Of a stretch of 64,000 bases of DNA, positions 42,938-54,255 are shown one piece after another. The notes beneath the pieces are model-generated. The model worked only from the letters and a program-made list of their open reading frames with translations. It was not told where the DNA came from and ran no database searches. Within the stretch, counting starts at the first letter, position 1. Each line of letters opens with the position of its first letter. The DNA comes from Pseudomonadota bacterium (GTDB lineage Bacteria > Myxococcota_A > UBA796 > SXON01), in assembly GCA_030685065.1 (NCBI GenBank), contig JAUXQH010000170.1, forward strand, positions 62,001-126,000, given 5' to 3'. The translations under genes and the position numbers were made by a program.

Positions 42938-44695
42938 TTACCCGCTCTCGATCACCGCGCCCTCGGCCCCGGCGATCTCCCGTTGGAGCTCCTGCGTGGC
43001 GGCCGCGCCGGGGCTGCGCGCGAGGGCGGCGCGGAGCTCGATCAGGCCCTCCTGCGCCCGCCCCTCGTGGACGAGCGCCCGCCCCGCGAGCTCCCGGGCG
43101 CTCCACGAGGTGGGGTTGGCGCGCGCGCCGAGCACGAGCGCCTGCCGCGCGGCGGCGACGTGTCCGGACTGGGAGAGTCGCATCGCGAGGGAGCGCATCG
43201 TGGGCTCCTCGGCGCGGCCCCGCGTGGCCATCTCGGCGGCGAGGGAGAGCGCGCCGGTCACGTCGCCGCGGGCCAGCGCGCTCGCCAACGGGGCCTCCGG
43301 AGCGCCGCGTGACCGCACCCCGGCGACCAGCGCGTCGAGCTCGGCGCGGCGGTACACCCGCCCGCGCGCCACGACGGTGTCGATGCGCCGGACGTTGCGG
43401 ATGTCCACGAGGGGGTCGGCGTCGACCACCAGCACGTCGGCCGGGCGGCCCTTCGCGAGCGTGCCGGGGCCCGCCTCGCCCCCGTAGAAGCCGCCGGGCG
43501 CCCGCGTCGCGGCGGCGAGCACGCGCGCCGGGGCCACGCCGGCGTCGTCGAGGGCCGCGAGCTCGTCGGGGAGGGCGTCGCCGTGCACGAGGTAGGGCAC
43601 CCACCCCGAGTCCGTCCCGGCGAACAGCGGGACGTCGGCCTGGTCGAACGCGCGCACCAGCTCCTCCTGGAACGTGAGGCTCTGCTCGAACCACGCGGCG
43701 TCGGCGGGGCCGTGGGCGCGCCGGAAGGGGTTGTTCGCGCGGCCCCAATTCGCGGTTTCGAGCGGCGGCATCCACGCGTTGGTGGGGCGGGCGGCGAGGG
43801 CGTCGATGTCGTCCGTGAGCATCTTCGCGATGCGATCGATGGAGACCAGGGTGGGGGTGACGGCCGCGCCGGACGCCCGCACGGCCGCCACGACCGTAGG
43901 GATGCGCCGGCGTTCGAGGCGCCCGTTGAAGAAGGCGTAGACGAATTCTTCGGTGTGCTCGACCGTGGCCTGGTGCCGCTTCATCGCGTGGAGGAGCCCG
44001 ACGCGCTCGGAGAGGTGGCCGACCACGCGGAGGTGGTGGGCGGACGCGGCGTCGATCACCGCGTCGTAGAGGCCCACCTCCAGATCCCCGTGCAGCTTCA
44101 CCACGTCGTAGCCGGCGGCGGCGTGCGCCCCGACCACGCGGGCGGCGTCGGCCTCGCTGCCGACCTCCTCGGTGGTGCCGAACAGCGGGTCGGTCGCCTC
44201 GTCGATCATGGGGCCGGTGGTCCACATCCGCGGGCCCGTCCGCGCGCCCTCGTCCAGGCCGCGCCGCCACTCCAGGAGCAGCGGGGAGCCGGACATGTTG
44301 ACCACGCTCGTGACGCCCGCCGCGAGGAACAAGGGGAGATCGCGCTCGTCGAACACGTGCACGTGGGCGTCGATGAGGCCCGGCAGCACCCAGCGGCCCG
44401 CGACGTCGATGACGCGCGCGTTCGCCGGGACGACGACGTCGGCGCGGGGGCCCACCGCCACGATTCGGTCACCCTGGAACAGGACGGTCGCGTCGGCGAG
44501 GGTGGCGCCGGGATCGGGGCTGTCCATCGGGAGGACGGTCCCGCCGACGAGCGCGGTCATGCGGGCGCCGCCGGCCTCGGGGCCCGGGAGCATCATCATC
44601 GGGCGCGGGGGACCGCGCTCGGTCGCGCGCCCGGCGAGCGGCAACACGGCCGCGAGGAGGAGGATCGGGACGACGGTCTTCCGGACTGCGCGCAC
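42938..44695 (-). CDS. secreted amidohydrolase
   Basis: 585 residues. GTG 44695, with GGGGGA directly upstream, opens a signal peptide (TVVPILLLAAVLPLAGRA). The amidohydrolase barrel has GLIDAHVHVF (HxH), VVKLHGDLEVG (bridging Lys), VVGHLSERVG and VEHTEEFVYAFF (metal His), and FAGTDSGWVPY (catalytic Asp). After the barrel is a composite-domain ending and a C-terminal TPR-like tail (about 100 residues). It follows the anti-sigma gene by 8 bases, making it the third gene of a sigma-factor operon. Confidence 0.82.
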   Translation of the reverse strand: MRAVRKTVVPILLLAAVLPLAGRATERGPPRPMMMLPGPEAGGARMTALVGGTVLPMDSPDPGATLADATVLFQGDRIVAVGPRADVVVPANARVIDVAGRWVLPGLIDAHVHVFDERDLPLFLAAGVTSVVNMSGSPLLLEWRRGLDEGARTGPRMWTTGPMIDEATDPLFGTTEEVGSEADAARVVGAHAAAGYDVVKLHGDLEVGLYDAVIDAASAHHLRVVGHLSERVGLLHAMKRHQATVEHTEEFVYAFFNGRLERRRIPTVVAAVRASGAAVTPTLVSIDRIAKMLTDDIDALAARPTNAWMPPLETANWGRANNPFRRAHGPADAAWFEQSLTFQEELVRAFDQADVPLFAGTDSGWVPYLVHGDALPDELAALDDAGVAPARVLAAATRAPGGFYGGEAGPGTLAKGRPADVLVVDADPLVDIRNVRRIDTVVARGRVYRRAELDALVAGVRSRGAPEAPLASALARGDVTGALSLAAEMATRGRAEEPTMRSLAMRLSQSGHVAAARQALVLGARANPTSWSARELAGRALVHEGRAQEGLIELRAALARSPGAAATQELQREIAGAEGAVIESG

Positions 44696-44703
44696 GAATC
44701 CCC

Positions 44704-46389
44704 CTACTCGATCAGGTCCTTCTCCAGCTCGTCCAGCGCGGCGCGGGCTCGCTCGTCCTCCGGGGCGTGGGCGACGCCGGCGCTCCGCCCCTCGTCGATG
44801 GAGACCGCCACGAGGCCGAACGAGCCGCCGTCGGCATCGACCTGGCGCTCGGTGAGCGTGACGCCCGCGTCGTACCCCTTGGCCAGCGCGGCCCCGAGGG
44901 CGTCCGCCCACGCCGCGTCGTCGCCGGTGTAGTCGAGCAGGGCGATGCAGGGGCGCGCGGAGCAGTCGATGTCGAGCAGGCCGGTCTCGAAGCGATCGGC
45001 CCCGGGCACCCCCTCGAGCACGGAGAGCAGCCGCTCCTCGTCCTGCAGGGGCCCGCCGGCCTTGGGGGTGTCGGCGCGCGCGGCGGCCGCGGTGCGCGCG
45101 AGGGCCGCGCCGAGCGAGACGGCGCGCTTGATGTCGCGCTGGTCGTGGAGCTCGGACGGGGTGCCGTCCGCGCCGCCGCCGTGGGCGGGGGTGGCGCTCA
45201 AGCTCCCGGCGTCGAACGTGCGGGACTCGCCGACCGCGAGGGCGACGGAGAGGCCGTCGCTCGCGACGTGCGCCGCGCCGCGCTCGACCTCGACCGTCAC
45301 GCGGTAGCTCGGGGCGCTCGTGTTCGCGGCCGTGCCCCCCCGGAGCGAGGGCGCGCCGAGCTCGAAGGGTTGGGTGGGGGCCGCGTTGCCGCCAACCGCG
45401 GACCAGGCCGCGACGAAGCCCTCGCGCACGAGCTCCGCGGCGGAGGTTTCGGGGGAGTCGGGGGCGCCGGCGGCGAGCTCGGGGGGCTGCTCCGGGTACC
45501 GTCCCGCGGGGCGCTCGGGGGTCCGCTCGGGGCGCGCGGCGAGGGCCTCGCCCGTGATCGGCGCGTGGACGTTCTTGGCGGTCGCGGCGTCCGGAGCGTC
45601 GCGAGTCGCCGCGCGGCTGCCGGGCTCGACGGTGACACGCGCCCGGCCGTCTACCCGCACCCGCACGTCCCCCGCGCGCAGATCGACCGAACCGTCGACC
45701 GTGGTGGTGCCCTCGGAGACAGCCACCGCGGCGGGGGCGCTCGGAGCCTGGGGCGTGTGGAGCCCGAGGACGACGCCGGCCGCGAGCGCGACCATCGCGA
45801 CGGCGGCGGGGATGCCGACGCGGCGGAGGGTGCCGGAGGCCGTGCTGGCGGCGCTCTTCTGGCCCGAGCGCTTCAGCACCGGGCTGTTCAGCACGTCGGG
45901 GCTCGCGGAGGCCGCGAGGAGCTGATCGAGGAAGGCCTCCCGCCCGCGGGGCGTGGAGGGGGCGCGTGCGATCGCGCGTGCCCGCATCGGGTGGCGGCCC
46001 GGGTGGCGGGGGGCATCCTGGGGCGCCCGGATGGCGTCCGCTTCGGGGTCCATGGTCTCGTCGGCGGGATCGATGAGGGCGCGGTCGTCGAAGGCGCTGT
46101 CCTCGAAAGCGCTCTGGTCGAAAGCGCTCTGGTCGAAGCGGGCGGGATCGCCGCGCGTGTCCTCGAACGTGGGCGGGTTCGTCATCTGCCGCGCGGTGAT
46201 CGCGGCGAGCCGCGCCGCGAGCGCGGGCGGGGGCGCCTCGAACGAGAGGCCGCCGAACAGATCAGGCAGCGCGGACATGTCCGCCCAGGCGCGGGCGAGC
46301 GCCGGATCGGTGGCGATGCGGGCGCGCAGGGTGGCCTCGGCCGGCGCGTCGAGCTCACCCGCCAGGAGCCGCGAGAGTTCTTCGTACAT
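44704..46389 (-). CDS. anti-sigma factor-like membrane protein with FecR-type domain
   Basis: 561 residues. The N-terminal about 50 residues (MYEELSRLLAGELDAPAEAT) have the helical anti-sigma shape but lack the HxxxCxxC zinc motif. A linker contains short FDQSAFDQSAFEDSAF repeats. One membrane helix (VGIPAAVAMVALAAGVVLGL, about residue 190) separates it from a periplasmic part with a FecR-like strand set (GSVDLRAGDVRVRVDGRA) and a long Ala/Pro region. The ATG overlaps the sigma stop by one base (TGATG). It most likely sequesters the sigma factor until a periplasmic signal arrives. Confidence 0.7.
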   Translation of the reverse strand: MYEELSRLLAGELDAPAEATLRARIATDPALARAWADMSALPDLFGGLSFEAPPPALAARLAAITARQMTNPPTFEDTRGDPARFDQSAFDQSAFEDSAFDDRALIDPADETMDPEADAIRAPQDAPRHPGRHPMRARAIARAPSTPRGREAFLDQLLAASASPDVLNSPVLKRSGQKSAASTASGTLRRVGIPAAVAMVALAAGVVLGLHTPQAPSAPAAVAVSEGTTTVDGSVDLRAGDVRVRVDGRARVTVEPGSRAATRDAPDAATAKNVHAPITGEALAARPERTPERPAGRYPEQPPELAAGAPDSPETSAAELVREGFVAAWSAVGGNAAPTQPFELGAPSLRGGTAANTSAPSYRVTVEVERGAAHVASDGLSVALAVGESRTFDAGSLSATPAHGGGADGTPSELHDQRDIKRAVSLGAALARTAAAARADTPKAGGPLQDEERLLSVLEGVPGADRFETGLLDIDCSARPCIALLDYTGDDAAWADALGAALAKGYDAGVTLTERQVDADGGSFGLVAVSIDEGRSAGVAHAPEDERARAALDELEKDLIE

Positions 46390-46898
46390 CACGGGCCTCC
46401 CAGGATTTCCATCAGGCGCGCGCGCGCCCGGTGGAGCCGCGACTTGATCGTCCCCACGGGGACTCCCTCTTCGTCGGCGATGTCCTCGAGCGCGAACCCG
46501 TGGACGTGGTGAAGGATCACGACGCGGCGTTGCACGTCCGGAAGTTGGGTGAGCGCCCCTTCGAGGCGCCCCAGCTCCGGCCGCGGCGTGACGGTGGTGA
46601 AGAGCTCTTCTTCCGCGTCCACCGAGATGCCGCGCACCTTTCGGCGCCGATGTCGGTCCACGAGGTGACGGTGGGTGATGCGGGCCACCCACGTCTTCAC
46701 GGAGGCGGGGCCCGCGGGGTCGAAGCGGGGGAGGGCCCGGAGCACCTTCTCCCAGATCTCCTGGCAGGCGTCCTCGGGGTCCGGGTCGAGCTGCCGACAC
46801 ATCGACCAGACCACCGGGGTGAGGTGCTCGATGAGCGAGCGCCGCGCGGCCTGATCGCCCCCGATGGCGAGGCTCAACATGGTGTCGTGGGTCAACAT
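46389..46898 (-). CDS. ECF-type RNA polymerase sigma factor
   Basis: 169 residues. Region 2 (LTPVVWSMCRQLDPDPEDACQEIWEKVL with the DAxQE core) and region 4 (LPDVQRRVVILHHVHGFALEDIADEEGVPVGTIKSRLHRARARL) are intact. ATG 46898 is used, with GGTGG eight bases upstream; GTG 46910 is an alternative. It heads the operon sigma, anti-sigma, amidohydrolase, with overlapping or nearly abutting genes. Confidence 0.87.
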   Translation of the reverse strand: MLTHDTMLSLAIGGDQAARRSLIEHLTPVVWSMCRQLDPDPEDACQEIWEKVLRALPRFDPAGPASVKTWVARITHRHLVDRHRRRKVRGISVDAEEELFTTVTPRPELGRLEGALTQLPDVQRRVVILHHVHGFALEDIADEEGVPVGTIKSRLHRARARLMEILGGP

Positions 46899-47009
46899 GT
46901 GCTTCGCCACCCTACACGCCCCGGCGCCGACCCGCGTTCCGGAATCTCTTGTCCTTTTTTCGGATTCGGGGGAAGCGGAGGGCGTGCCCCCCGGCGGGGC
47001 CGAGTCCAG

Positions 47010-47037
47010 CTTGACCAGAGTGCTGGTCAAGTATAGG
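47010..47037 (+). promoter_or_regulatory. palindromic operator and promoter of the toxin-antitoxin pair
   Basis: A perfect inverted repeat, CTTGACCAG, four spacer bases, CTGGTCAAG (47010-47031). Its left arm contains a TTGACC -35 (47011-47016), and TATAGG (47032-47037) follows 15 bases later as a -10, nine bases before the antitoxin ATG. This is the expected autoregulatory operator bound by the Phd-type antitoxin. Confidence 0.78.
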
Positions 47038-47045
47038 GTCTGGGC

Positions 47046-47279
47046 ATGGATCCTGTATCGGTCTACGACGCGAAGACTCACCTCTCCCGCCTCCTGGATG
47101 CCGTCGAGGCGGGCGAGGAAGTGGTCATCACCCGCAACGGGAAGCCCGTCGCGCGCCTCGTCCCCACGGCGCCGCCCGCGCCCCGGCGCCGCTTCGGCAC
47201 CCTGCCCGACTTCGCGACGGCGCGGCCGGACTTCGACGAGGCCTTGTCGATCGATGACCTCGACTTCGTGTCGCGGTGA
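47046..47279 (+). CDS. Phd/YefM-type antitoxin
   Basis: 77 residues. The N-terminal DNA-binding half (SVYDAKTHLSRLLDAVEAGE, VVITRNGKPVARLVP) is the canonical Phd/YefM fold; the C-terminal acidic tail (residues about 50-77) would wrap the toxin. It is translationally coupled to the PIN toxin by a 4-base overlap. Expected to repress its own promoter through the palindrome just upstream. Confidence 0.9.
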   Translation: MDPVSVYDAKTHLSRLLDAVEAGEEVVITRNGKPVARLVPTAPPAPRRRFGTLPDFATARPDFDEALSIDDLDFVSR

Positions 47280-47662
47280 GGATTCTGCTCGATACCCACG
47301 TTGCGCTGTGGTCCCTTCAGTCGGCCGATCTCTTGTCGGAGAGGGCACGATCCGTGATCTCCGAGGCGGAGGAGATACGACTCAGCGTGGTCAGCCCATG
47401 GGAGCTGGTGATCAAGTCTGCCCTCGGGAAAATTGTGCTTCATCGGCCGGTTAAAGAATTCACCCGGGAGCTGGAGCGCGAATTCGGCGCCGTTTCCCTG
47501 GCGGTGAGCCTTGCCCATGTGCTCGAGGTCGGTGAGCTACCGCCCCATCACGGAGATCCGTTCGACCGCCTGTTGATCGCGCAGGCCCGGGTCGAGATGT
47601 TGACGTTGGTGACACGTGACAGCTATTTCGATCTGTACGATGTGCCGACGGTTCGGGCGTAG
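47276..47662 (+). CDS. PIN-domain toxin, VapC-like ribonuclease
   Basis: 128 residues. The PIN active-site acids are visible: LLDTHVALW (Asp6), a central Glu in SPWELVIKSALGK, and HGDPFDRLLIAQA (Asp near residue 95), then VTRDSYF. Family members cleave specific RNAs such as tRNA and are blocked by the antitoxin. GTG 47276 overlaps the antitoxin stop (GTGA). Confidence 0.9.
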   Translation: MRILLDTHVALWSLQSADLLSERARSVISEAEEIRLSVVSPWELVIKSALGKIVLHRPVKEFTRELEREFGAVSLAVSLAHVLEVGELPPHHGDPFDRLLIAQARVEMLTLVTRDSYFDLYDVPTVRA

Positions 47663-47755
47663 CGCCTCGCCGCCGGGGCGCGCGGACCACGAAGTTCCAG
47701 CGCTGGCTCGTCGCGGAGGTGCCGCGGCGGTAGGCTGGCTGGCCGGAGCCCCCGC

Positions 47756-48793
47756 GTGTTCGTGTTGTCGATCCTCGCCTGCCAACCCTCGCCATCCGAC
47801 GCGGACGTGGATGCGGGCGGCGACACGGGCCCCGACACGCGCCCTGACCCGCGCCCTGACGACACCGCGCGGGCCGAAGACGTGTTCCCGACCTCGCGGC
47901 AGGCCGTGGAGTGGCCGTTCTCCACGCGCTCGCCCTGGAACATGCCGCTGGGGGACGCCGCGGCGCTCTCCGTCACCGACGATCCGTGCACGGTCTCGCT
48001 GAGGAGCCGGGGCTACACCCCCTGGATCAACGCGGAGAAGTGGAGCCACCCGATCTTCTTGTCGAGCGAGGGCGATCCGGCACGGGAGATCTGGGCGGAT
48101 GAGGAGCTGGCCGCGACCGCGCCGGTGCCCGAGGCCGCCACTCCCGCGCTCCCCGAGTGGCCCGACACCGACGCCCACATGCACATCATCGATCCGCTCG
48201 GCCAGTACGTGGACGAGATGTGGAAGGCGCGCCGCCGTGACGACGGGGGTTGGGACGTCGACTCGTGGGCCCGCGTCGATCTGTACGGGGAGGGCGTCGG
48301 GACCGGCGGCGTGCGCGTGTACGGAGGGAGCGCCATCGCGGGGCTGATCCGTGTCGGCGAGGTCGAGGCGGGCATCCACCACGCGCTCAGCCTGGCGCTC
48401 GCGCTCGATCTGCTGGCGCCCGTGTGGGTGTGGCCCGCGTCCGAGCTCTCCACCACGCGGGAGGACGACTACCTCGGGGCCGTCGCGACCGGCCAGCTCG
48501 TGGCGCTCCCGCCCGGCTTCGACATCGGGGCGCAGGGATGGAGCGAGGAGGGGGAGGCCGTCGCGCGCGCGCTCCAACACTACGGCGCGTACGTGACCGA
48601 CCACGCCAGCGGCTTCGCGTTGTACGCCGCGCCCGAGGCCGAGGCCGACGTCGACCCGGCGCGGGACGACCTCGCGGACATCCGCTCCCACCTCCGCTGC
48701 GTCACCGACAACACCCAGGCGACGCCCGGCGGCGCGGGGGCGCGGCTGGCACCCCTCGCGCCGGAGCTCGAAGGGGCGGGCACCGAGGGATAG
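47756..48793 (+). CDS. hypothetical lipoprotein
   Basis: 345 residues. GTG 47756 with GGAG seven bases upstream gives a lipobox signal (VLSILAC) and a GDTGPDTRPDPRPD linker. The mature region contains PWNMPLGDAAAL, HMHIIDPLGQYVDEMWKARR and VALPPGFDIGAQGWSEEGE, ending in YGAYVTDHASGFALYA. The overall pattern (a strand-rich secreted domain with conserved Trp and His) is seen in secreted proteins of soil bacteria, but I cannot name a family. No catalytic assignment. Confidence 0.6.
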   Translation: MFVLSILACQPSPSDADVDAGGDTGPDTRPDPRPDDTARAEDVFPTSRQAVEWPFSTRSPWNMPLGDAAALSVTDDPCTVSLRSRGYTPWINAEKWSHPIFLSSEGDPAREIWADEELAATAPVPEAATPALPEWPDTDAHMHIIDPLGQYVDEMWKARRRDDGGWDVDSWARVDLYGEGVGTGGVRVYGGSAIAGLIRVGEVEAGIHHALSLALALDLLAPVWVWPASELSTTREDDYLGAVATGQLVALPPGFDIGAQGWSEEGEAVARALQHYGAYVTDHASGFALYAAPEAEADVDPARDDLADIRSHLRCVTDNTQATPGGAGARLAPLAPELEGAGTEG

Positions 48794-48800
48794 CGAGGCC

Positions 48801-50861
<2,061 letters not shown>

Positions 50862-53339
50862 CTACTTGGCCGCGACGCATTGGGTCATCCCTACGTCCGC
50901 GATGATCTCGCGGAGCAGGGCGCCCTGGTAGTGATCGCGGGCCTGGGCGTAGATGCACGTCTTGACCGCGCGGGCTCCGAAGCGGCGCTTCTCGAGCTCC
51001 GCGTCCATGCCCAGGTGCAGGGTCGTCATGCCGACGCCCTTCGCCCGGCGGATGATCTCGAGGAGCATCGCCCGGTAGGTGCCGTGGCTCTCCAGCCAGA
51101 CATCATCGATGCCGCAGAACAGGGGGGCGTAGTGCCCGTCGTGCACGTGCGCCGCCCAGAACGCGACCGGGCGCCCGTCCGCCGGGCCGCCCGCCTCCGG
51201 ACGGATCCGCAAGACGCCGAACTCCCAGGCGGGGCTGTCCAGCAGCTCGGGCAGGAGCGTCGACGGGAAGGCGAACACGTTCAGGCGCAATTTCCGGCTC
51301 GCGAGCTGGTGGTAGAGGCCGAAGAGGTGGTCGACCTCGGCGCTGGACACCGGCGCGAGGCCGTGCCCGTGGAAGGAGGTCTCGAACGAGCCCGCCTGGG
51401 CGAGGATGGGGCGCAGCTGCTGACGCTTTTTCTTGTCGAGGTCGGCGATCCAGGCCTGCTCGTCCGTCCAGCCGAGATCGAGCTGGTGGCTGTCGAACAT
51501 CGGCATCCGGGAGAGGCCCTGGTCGAGCATGAACTGATCGACCTCGACATCCCCGTCGGGCAGATCCCGGACGATGAGCGCCGCGGCGCCCGCCCGGGTG
51601 ACCTCGGTGTCGGCCACCTTGAGGATCAGCCGCAGCGCCTCCCGCCAGTTGCGGGAGCGATCCAGGTACATGTGGTTCCCCTCGGAGAGGTTGGATCCGA
51701 TCTGCACCAGCTTCGAGGTGAGGAAATAGGGGTCCTCGGCGCGGCGGGCCTCGACGGCGCGCGAGACCTCCTCGCGCGAGAGCATGTCGTCCTTCTGGAG
51801 GAGCGTCGTGAGGAAGGTGGCACCGACGAGACGGTTCTCCTGATCGCGCACGAGGATGTAGGTGAAGTCCCACTGGTGCTCGGGGAGCGCGGTCGGGTTG
51901 CGGTACACGGCCTCGACGGCGGCCATCGCATCCCAGCTACAGTTGGCCGCGGTCCCGAGGGCGCCGTTCCACAGGTTGCGATCGACGCCCTGGATCGTGT
52001 GCGTCGTCTCCACCCAGAGCTTGGAGGACGCTTCGCTGGTGGGCGCCCGGAGGGAACCCGCCACGCCGCTCCCGGCGGACTCGGCCGGCAGCGCGTTCTC
52101 GAACATCGCCGCGAGCGTCTGCTCGGACACGCCCTCCTCCTCGAGGACCGCCGGGATGTGGACGGCGAGCCGGTCGATCGCGTGGTCGAGCTCCTCGAAG
52201 GAGTGTGCCGCGGTGATCGTGAACCGGATGCCGGCGCGGCGCATCGGGACCGTGGGGTACACGGAGCAGTTGACGTAGACGCCGTCCTCCGCCATGCGCT
52301 CGGCGACCCGGAACGAGACGCGGGGCAGTCCACAGAGGAGGAAGAAGATGGGGGATTCGTTGACCGCGATCGGCCGGATGCCGCGCTCCTGGAGCCGCGC
52401 GTTCACGTGTTGCACGCGGTCGCGCATCGCGTCCTGAAGGGTGTCGATCTCGGGAGAGAGGTGGATCGCGGCGCTCGCGAGGACCGCCCCCATCATCGGC
52501 GGCTGCATGGGCCCGGAGAAGACGAGCGGGCCGCCCGAGACGCGGACGCGCTCCCGCTCGGCGAGGTCCGAGAACATCACGCAGCCGCCGCCGGCGCCGA
52601 AGCCCTTCGCGAAGGAGGTGGCGACTACGATGCGATCGGAGATGGGCATCCGGGAGAGGAAGCTGCCGCGCCCGTGCCGGCCCGCCCAGCTCATCCCGTG
52701 GGCGTCGTCGATGTACAGGCGCACGTTCGGGGCCACGGCCAGGATCTCGTTGAGGAACTGCAGGGGGGCGAGGTCGCCGTACATGCTGAACACGCCGTCG
52801 GTGGCGAACCAGACCGTGCGGCACCGCGCGGCCAGCTTGCGGATGACGTCGCAGGCGCGATCGAGCTGATCGTGCCGCACCATCTCGACGGTGGTACCCG
52901 CCGCGCGGGCCTGGTTCGCGCCCATGTGGATGCTGTGGTGCGCCTGGTGGTCGAGGACGATCGCGTCCTTCTCGTTCGCGAGCACCGGGAGGGCGATCAT
53001 GTGCGCCATGGTGGTCGAGGGCGTGACCAGGGCGTGCGCGCCGAACAAGGTGGAGAGCTGGTCCTCGAGGTCCGCGTAGATGGGGGCGGAGAGGTAGCCG
53101 CGCGAGCACGAGAACTGGACCCCGTACCGATCGACGGCGTCGTGCACGCCGGCGATCACGGCGGGGTGCTGCTCGAGCCCGAGGTAGCTGCACGACGAGA
53201 ACGACACCATGCGGCGCTCGTTCACGGTGACCATGCGTCCGCGCAGCTCGGCATCGGAGCAGGTCTGGAAGAAGAGTCCGCGACGGCGTGCGTCGTCGTG
53301 GATGGCGGCAATCGACGAGAGAATCTGAGAGGCTTCCAT
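50862..53339 (-). CDS. alpha-oxoamine synthase fused to a GNAT-like acyltransferase
   Basis: 825 residues in two parts. Residues about 30-410 are a PLP-dependent alpha-oxoamine synthase (AONS/CqsA/KBL type): HHSIHMG near 135, YIDDAHGMSWAG with Asp212 and His214, and the PLP Lys245 in TSFAKGFGAGGG. Residues about 440-825 resemble GNAT/FemAB-like acyltransferases (RLVGATFLTTLL, KKKRQQLRPILAQA, LHLGMDAELEKRRFGA). The first half would condense an acyl-CoA with an amino acid to an alpha-aminoketone; the second may transfer another acyl group. The ATG at 53339 has GGAG six bases upstream. Its coupling to a histidine kinase recalls cqsA-cqsS and lqsA-lqsS, suggesting a diffusible signal. AONS-GNAT fusions are known but functionally uncharacterised. 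Confidence 0.82.
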   Translation of the reverse strand: MEASQILSSIAAIHDDARRRGLFFQTCSDAELRGRMVTVNERRMVSFSSCSYLGLEQHPAVIAGVHDAVDRYGVQFSCSRGYLSAPIYADLEDQLSTLFGAHALVTPSTTMAHMIALPVLANEKDAIVLDHQAHHSIHMGANQARAAGTTVEMVRHDQLDRACDVIRKLAARCRTVWFATDGVFSMYGDLAPLQFLNEILAVAPNVRLYIDDAHGMSWAGRHGRGSFLSRMPISDRIVVATSFAKGFGAGGGCVMFSDLAERERVRVSGGPLVFSGPMQPPMMGAVLASAAIHLSPEIDTLQDAMRDRVQHVNARLQERGIRPIAVNESPIFFLLCGLPRVSFRVAERMAEDGVYVNCSVYPTVPMRRAGIRFTITAAHSFEELDHAIDRLAVHIPAVLEEEGVSEQTLAAMFENALPAESAGSGVAGSLRAPTSEASSKLWVETTHTIQGVDRNLWNGALGTAANCSWDAMAAVEAVYRNPTALPEHQWDFTYILVRDQENRLVGATFLTTLLQKDDMLSREEVSRAVEARRAEDPYFLTSKLVQIGSNLSEGNHMYLDRSRNWREALRLILKVADTEVTRAGAAALIVRDLPDGDVEVDQFMLDQGLSRMPMFDSHQLDLGWTDEQAWIADLDKKKRQQLRPILAQAGSFETSFHGHGLAPVSSAEVDHLFGLYHQLASRKLRLNVFAFPSTLLPELLDSPAWEFGVLRIRPEAGGPADGRPVAFWAAHVHDGHYAPLFCGIDDVWLESHGTYRAMLLEIIRRAKGVGMTTLHLGMDAELEKRRFGARAVKTCIYAQARDHYQGALLREIIADVGMTQCVAAK

Positions 53340-53493
53340 GGCTGTCTCCGGTGCCAGGGCTGCATTCGGTCGCCCGGGCCCCCGCTTTAGGGGAAAGTGT
53401 GGAGACGCTAGAAAGAAATTGATGACCGACGCGAAAGCGGTCCTCAAGGTACGGCCCGCCGAACCGATGACCCCTTCAAGACAGAGAAGTCCC

Positions 53494-54255
53494 ATGGGCG
53501 AGGCGGCCGAGAAGACCCGAATCCTGCTGGTGGAAGACCACCCCGTGAACCAGAAGGTCGTGACGCGGATCCTGGAGCGGGCCGGCTGCCTCGTGGACCT
53601 CGCCGAGGACGGGCTGGCGGCGGTCGAGCGCGCCCCCTCCTGCCCCGCCCTGATCCTGATGGACTGCAGCATGCCGCTCTGCGACGGCTTCGAGGCGACC
53701 CGCCGCATCCGCTCGCTCCCCGGTCCCGCCGCCCGCCTCACGATCGTGGCGCTCACCGCGCACGCGAGCCAGTCGGATCGCGCGCGGTGCCTCGCGGCCG
53801 GAATGGACGATTGGTTGTCCAAGCCGGTCGCTCCACCCGATCTGTTCGGCGTGCTCACGAAGTACACGAGCTGGACCCCCCTGTGCGAGCCGGTGATCGC
53901 GGAGGGCACGCTGGATCGCCGCGTGATCGACCAGCTGGTCGACCTCGGGGCGGACGACCCCGAATTCCTGCTCGAGATCCTGGCGGAGTTCCATTCCACC
54001 GCGGCCTCGTCGTTGGTGTTCGCGCGGCAGCAGCAGCAGTCGGGGCAGCTGGCCGAGATGCGCCGGACGATGCACGCCCTTCGGAGCGCGAGCGCGACCG
54101 TCGGCGCGCTGCGTCTGCACGCGGCGTGCGCGCGGCTGGAGTCGGCCGACGACACCGACCTGCCCATCCACGGGTTCACCTGGCTCGACCTCGCCGAGCA
54201 TGAAGCCACGGTTGCCGGCGCCGCGCTCACGATCCGCCTCGGGGGGGGGGCATGA
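53494..54255 (+). CDS. REC-HPt phosphotransfer protein
   Basis: 253 residues. An intact receiver (VEDH acid pair, phosphoacceptor Asp57 in LILMDCSMP, Thr88, Lys110 in SKP) is joined to a C-terminal HPt domain with His194 in MHALRSASATVGALRLHA. It lies divergent from the synthase/kinase pair and overlaps the GGDEF gene by four bases. It offers the intact Asp and His that the kinase's own receivers lack. Several in-frame starts exist; ATG 53494 is nearest the receiver. The C-terminus ends in a poly-Gly encoded by a G10 tract. Confidence 0.85.
   Translation: MGEAAEKTRILLVEDHPVNQKVVTRILERAGCLVDLAEDGLAAVERAPSCPALILMDCSMPLCDGFEATRRIRSLPGPAARLTIVALTAHASQSDRARCLAAGMDDWLSKPVAPPDLFGVLTKYTSWTPLCEPVIAEGTLDRRVIDQLVDLGADDPEFLLEILAEFHSTAASSLVFARQQQQSGQLAEMRRTMHALRSASATVGALRLHAACARLESADDTDLPIHGFTWLDLAEHEATVAGAALTIRLGGGA
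54241..54250 (+). repeat. homopolymeric G10 tract
   Basis: Ten consecutive G residues code the final glycines of the REC-HPt protein and also lie 1 base before the ATG of the diguanylate cyclase, where they overlap its ribosome-binding region. A length change would alter both the C-terminus (and its stop) and the spacing of the downstream start. Confidence 0.85.
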
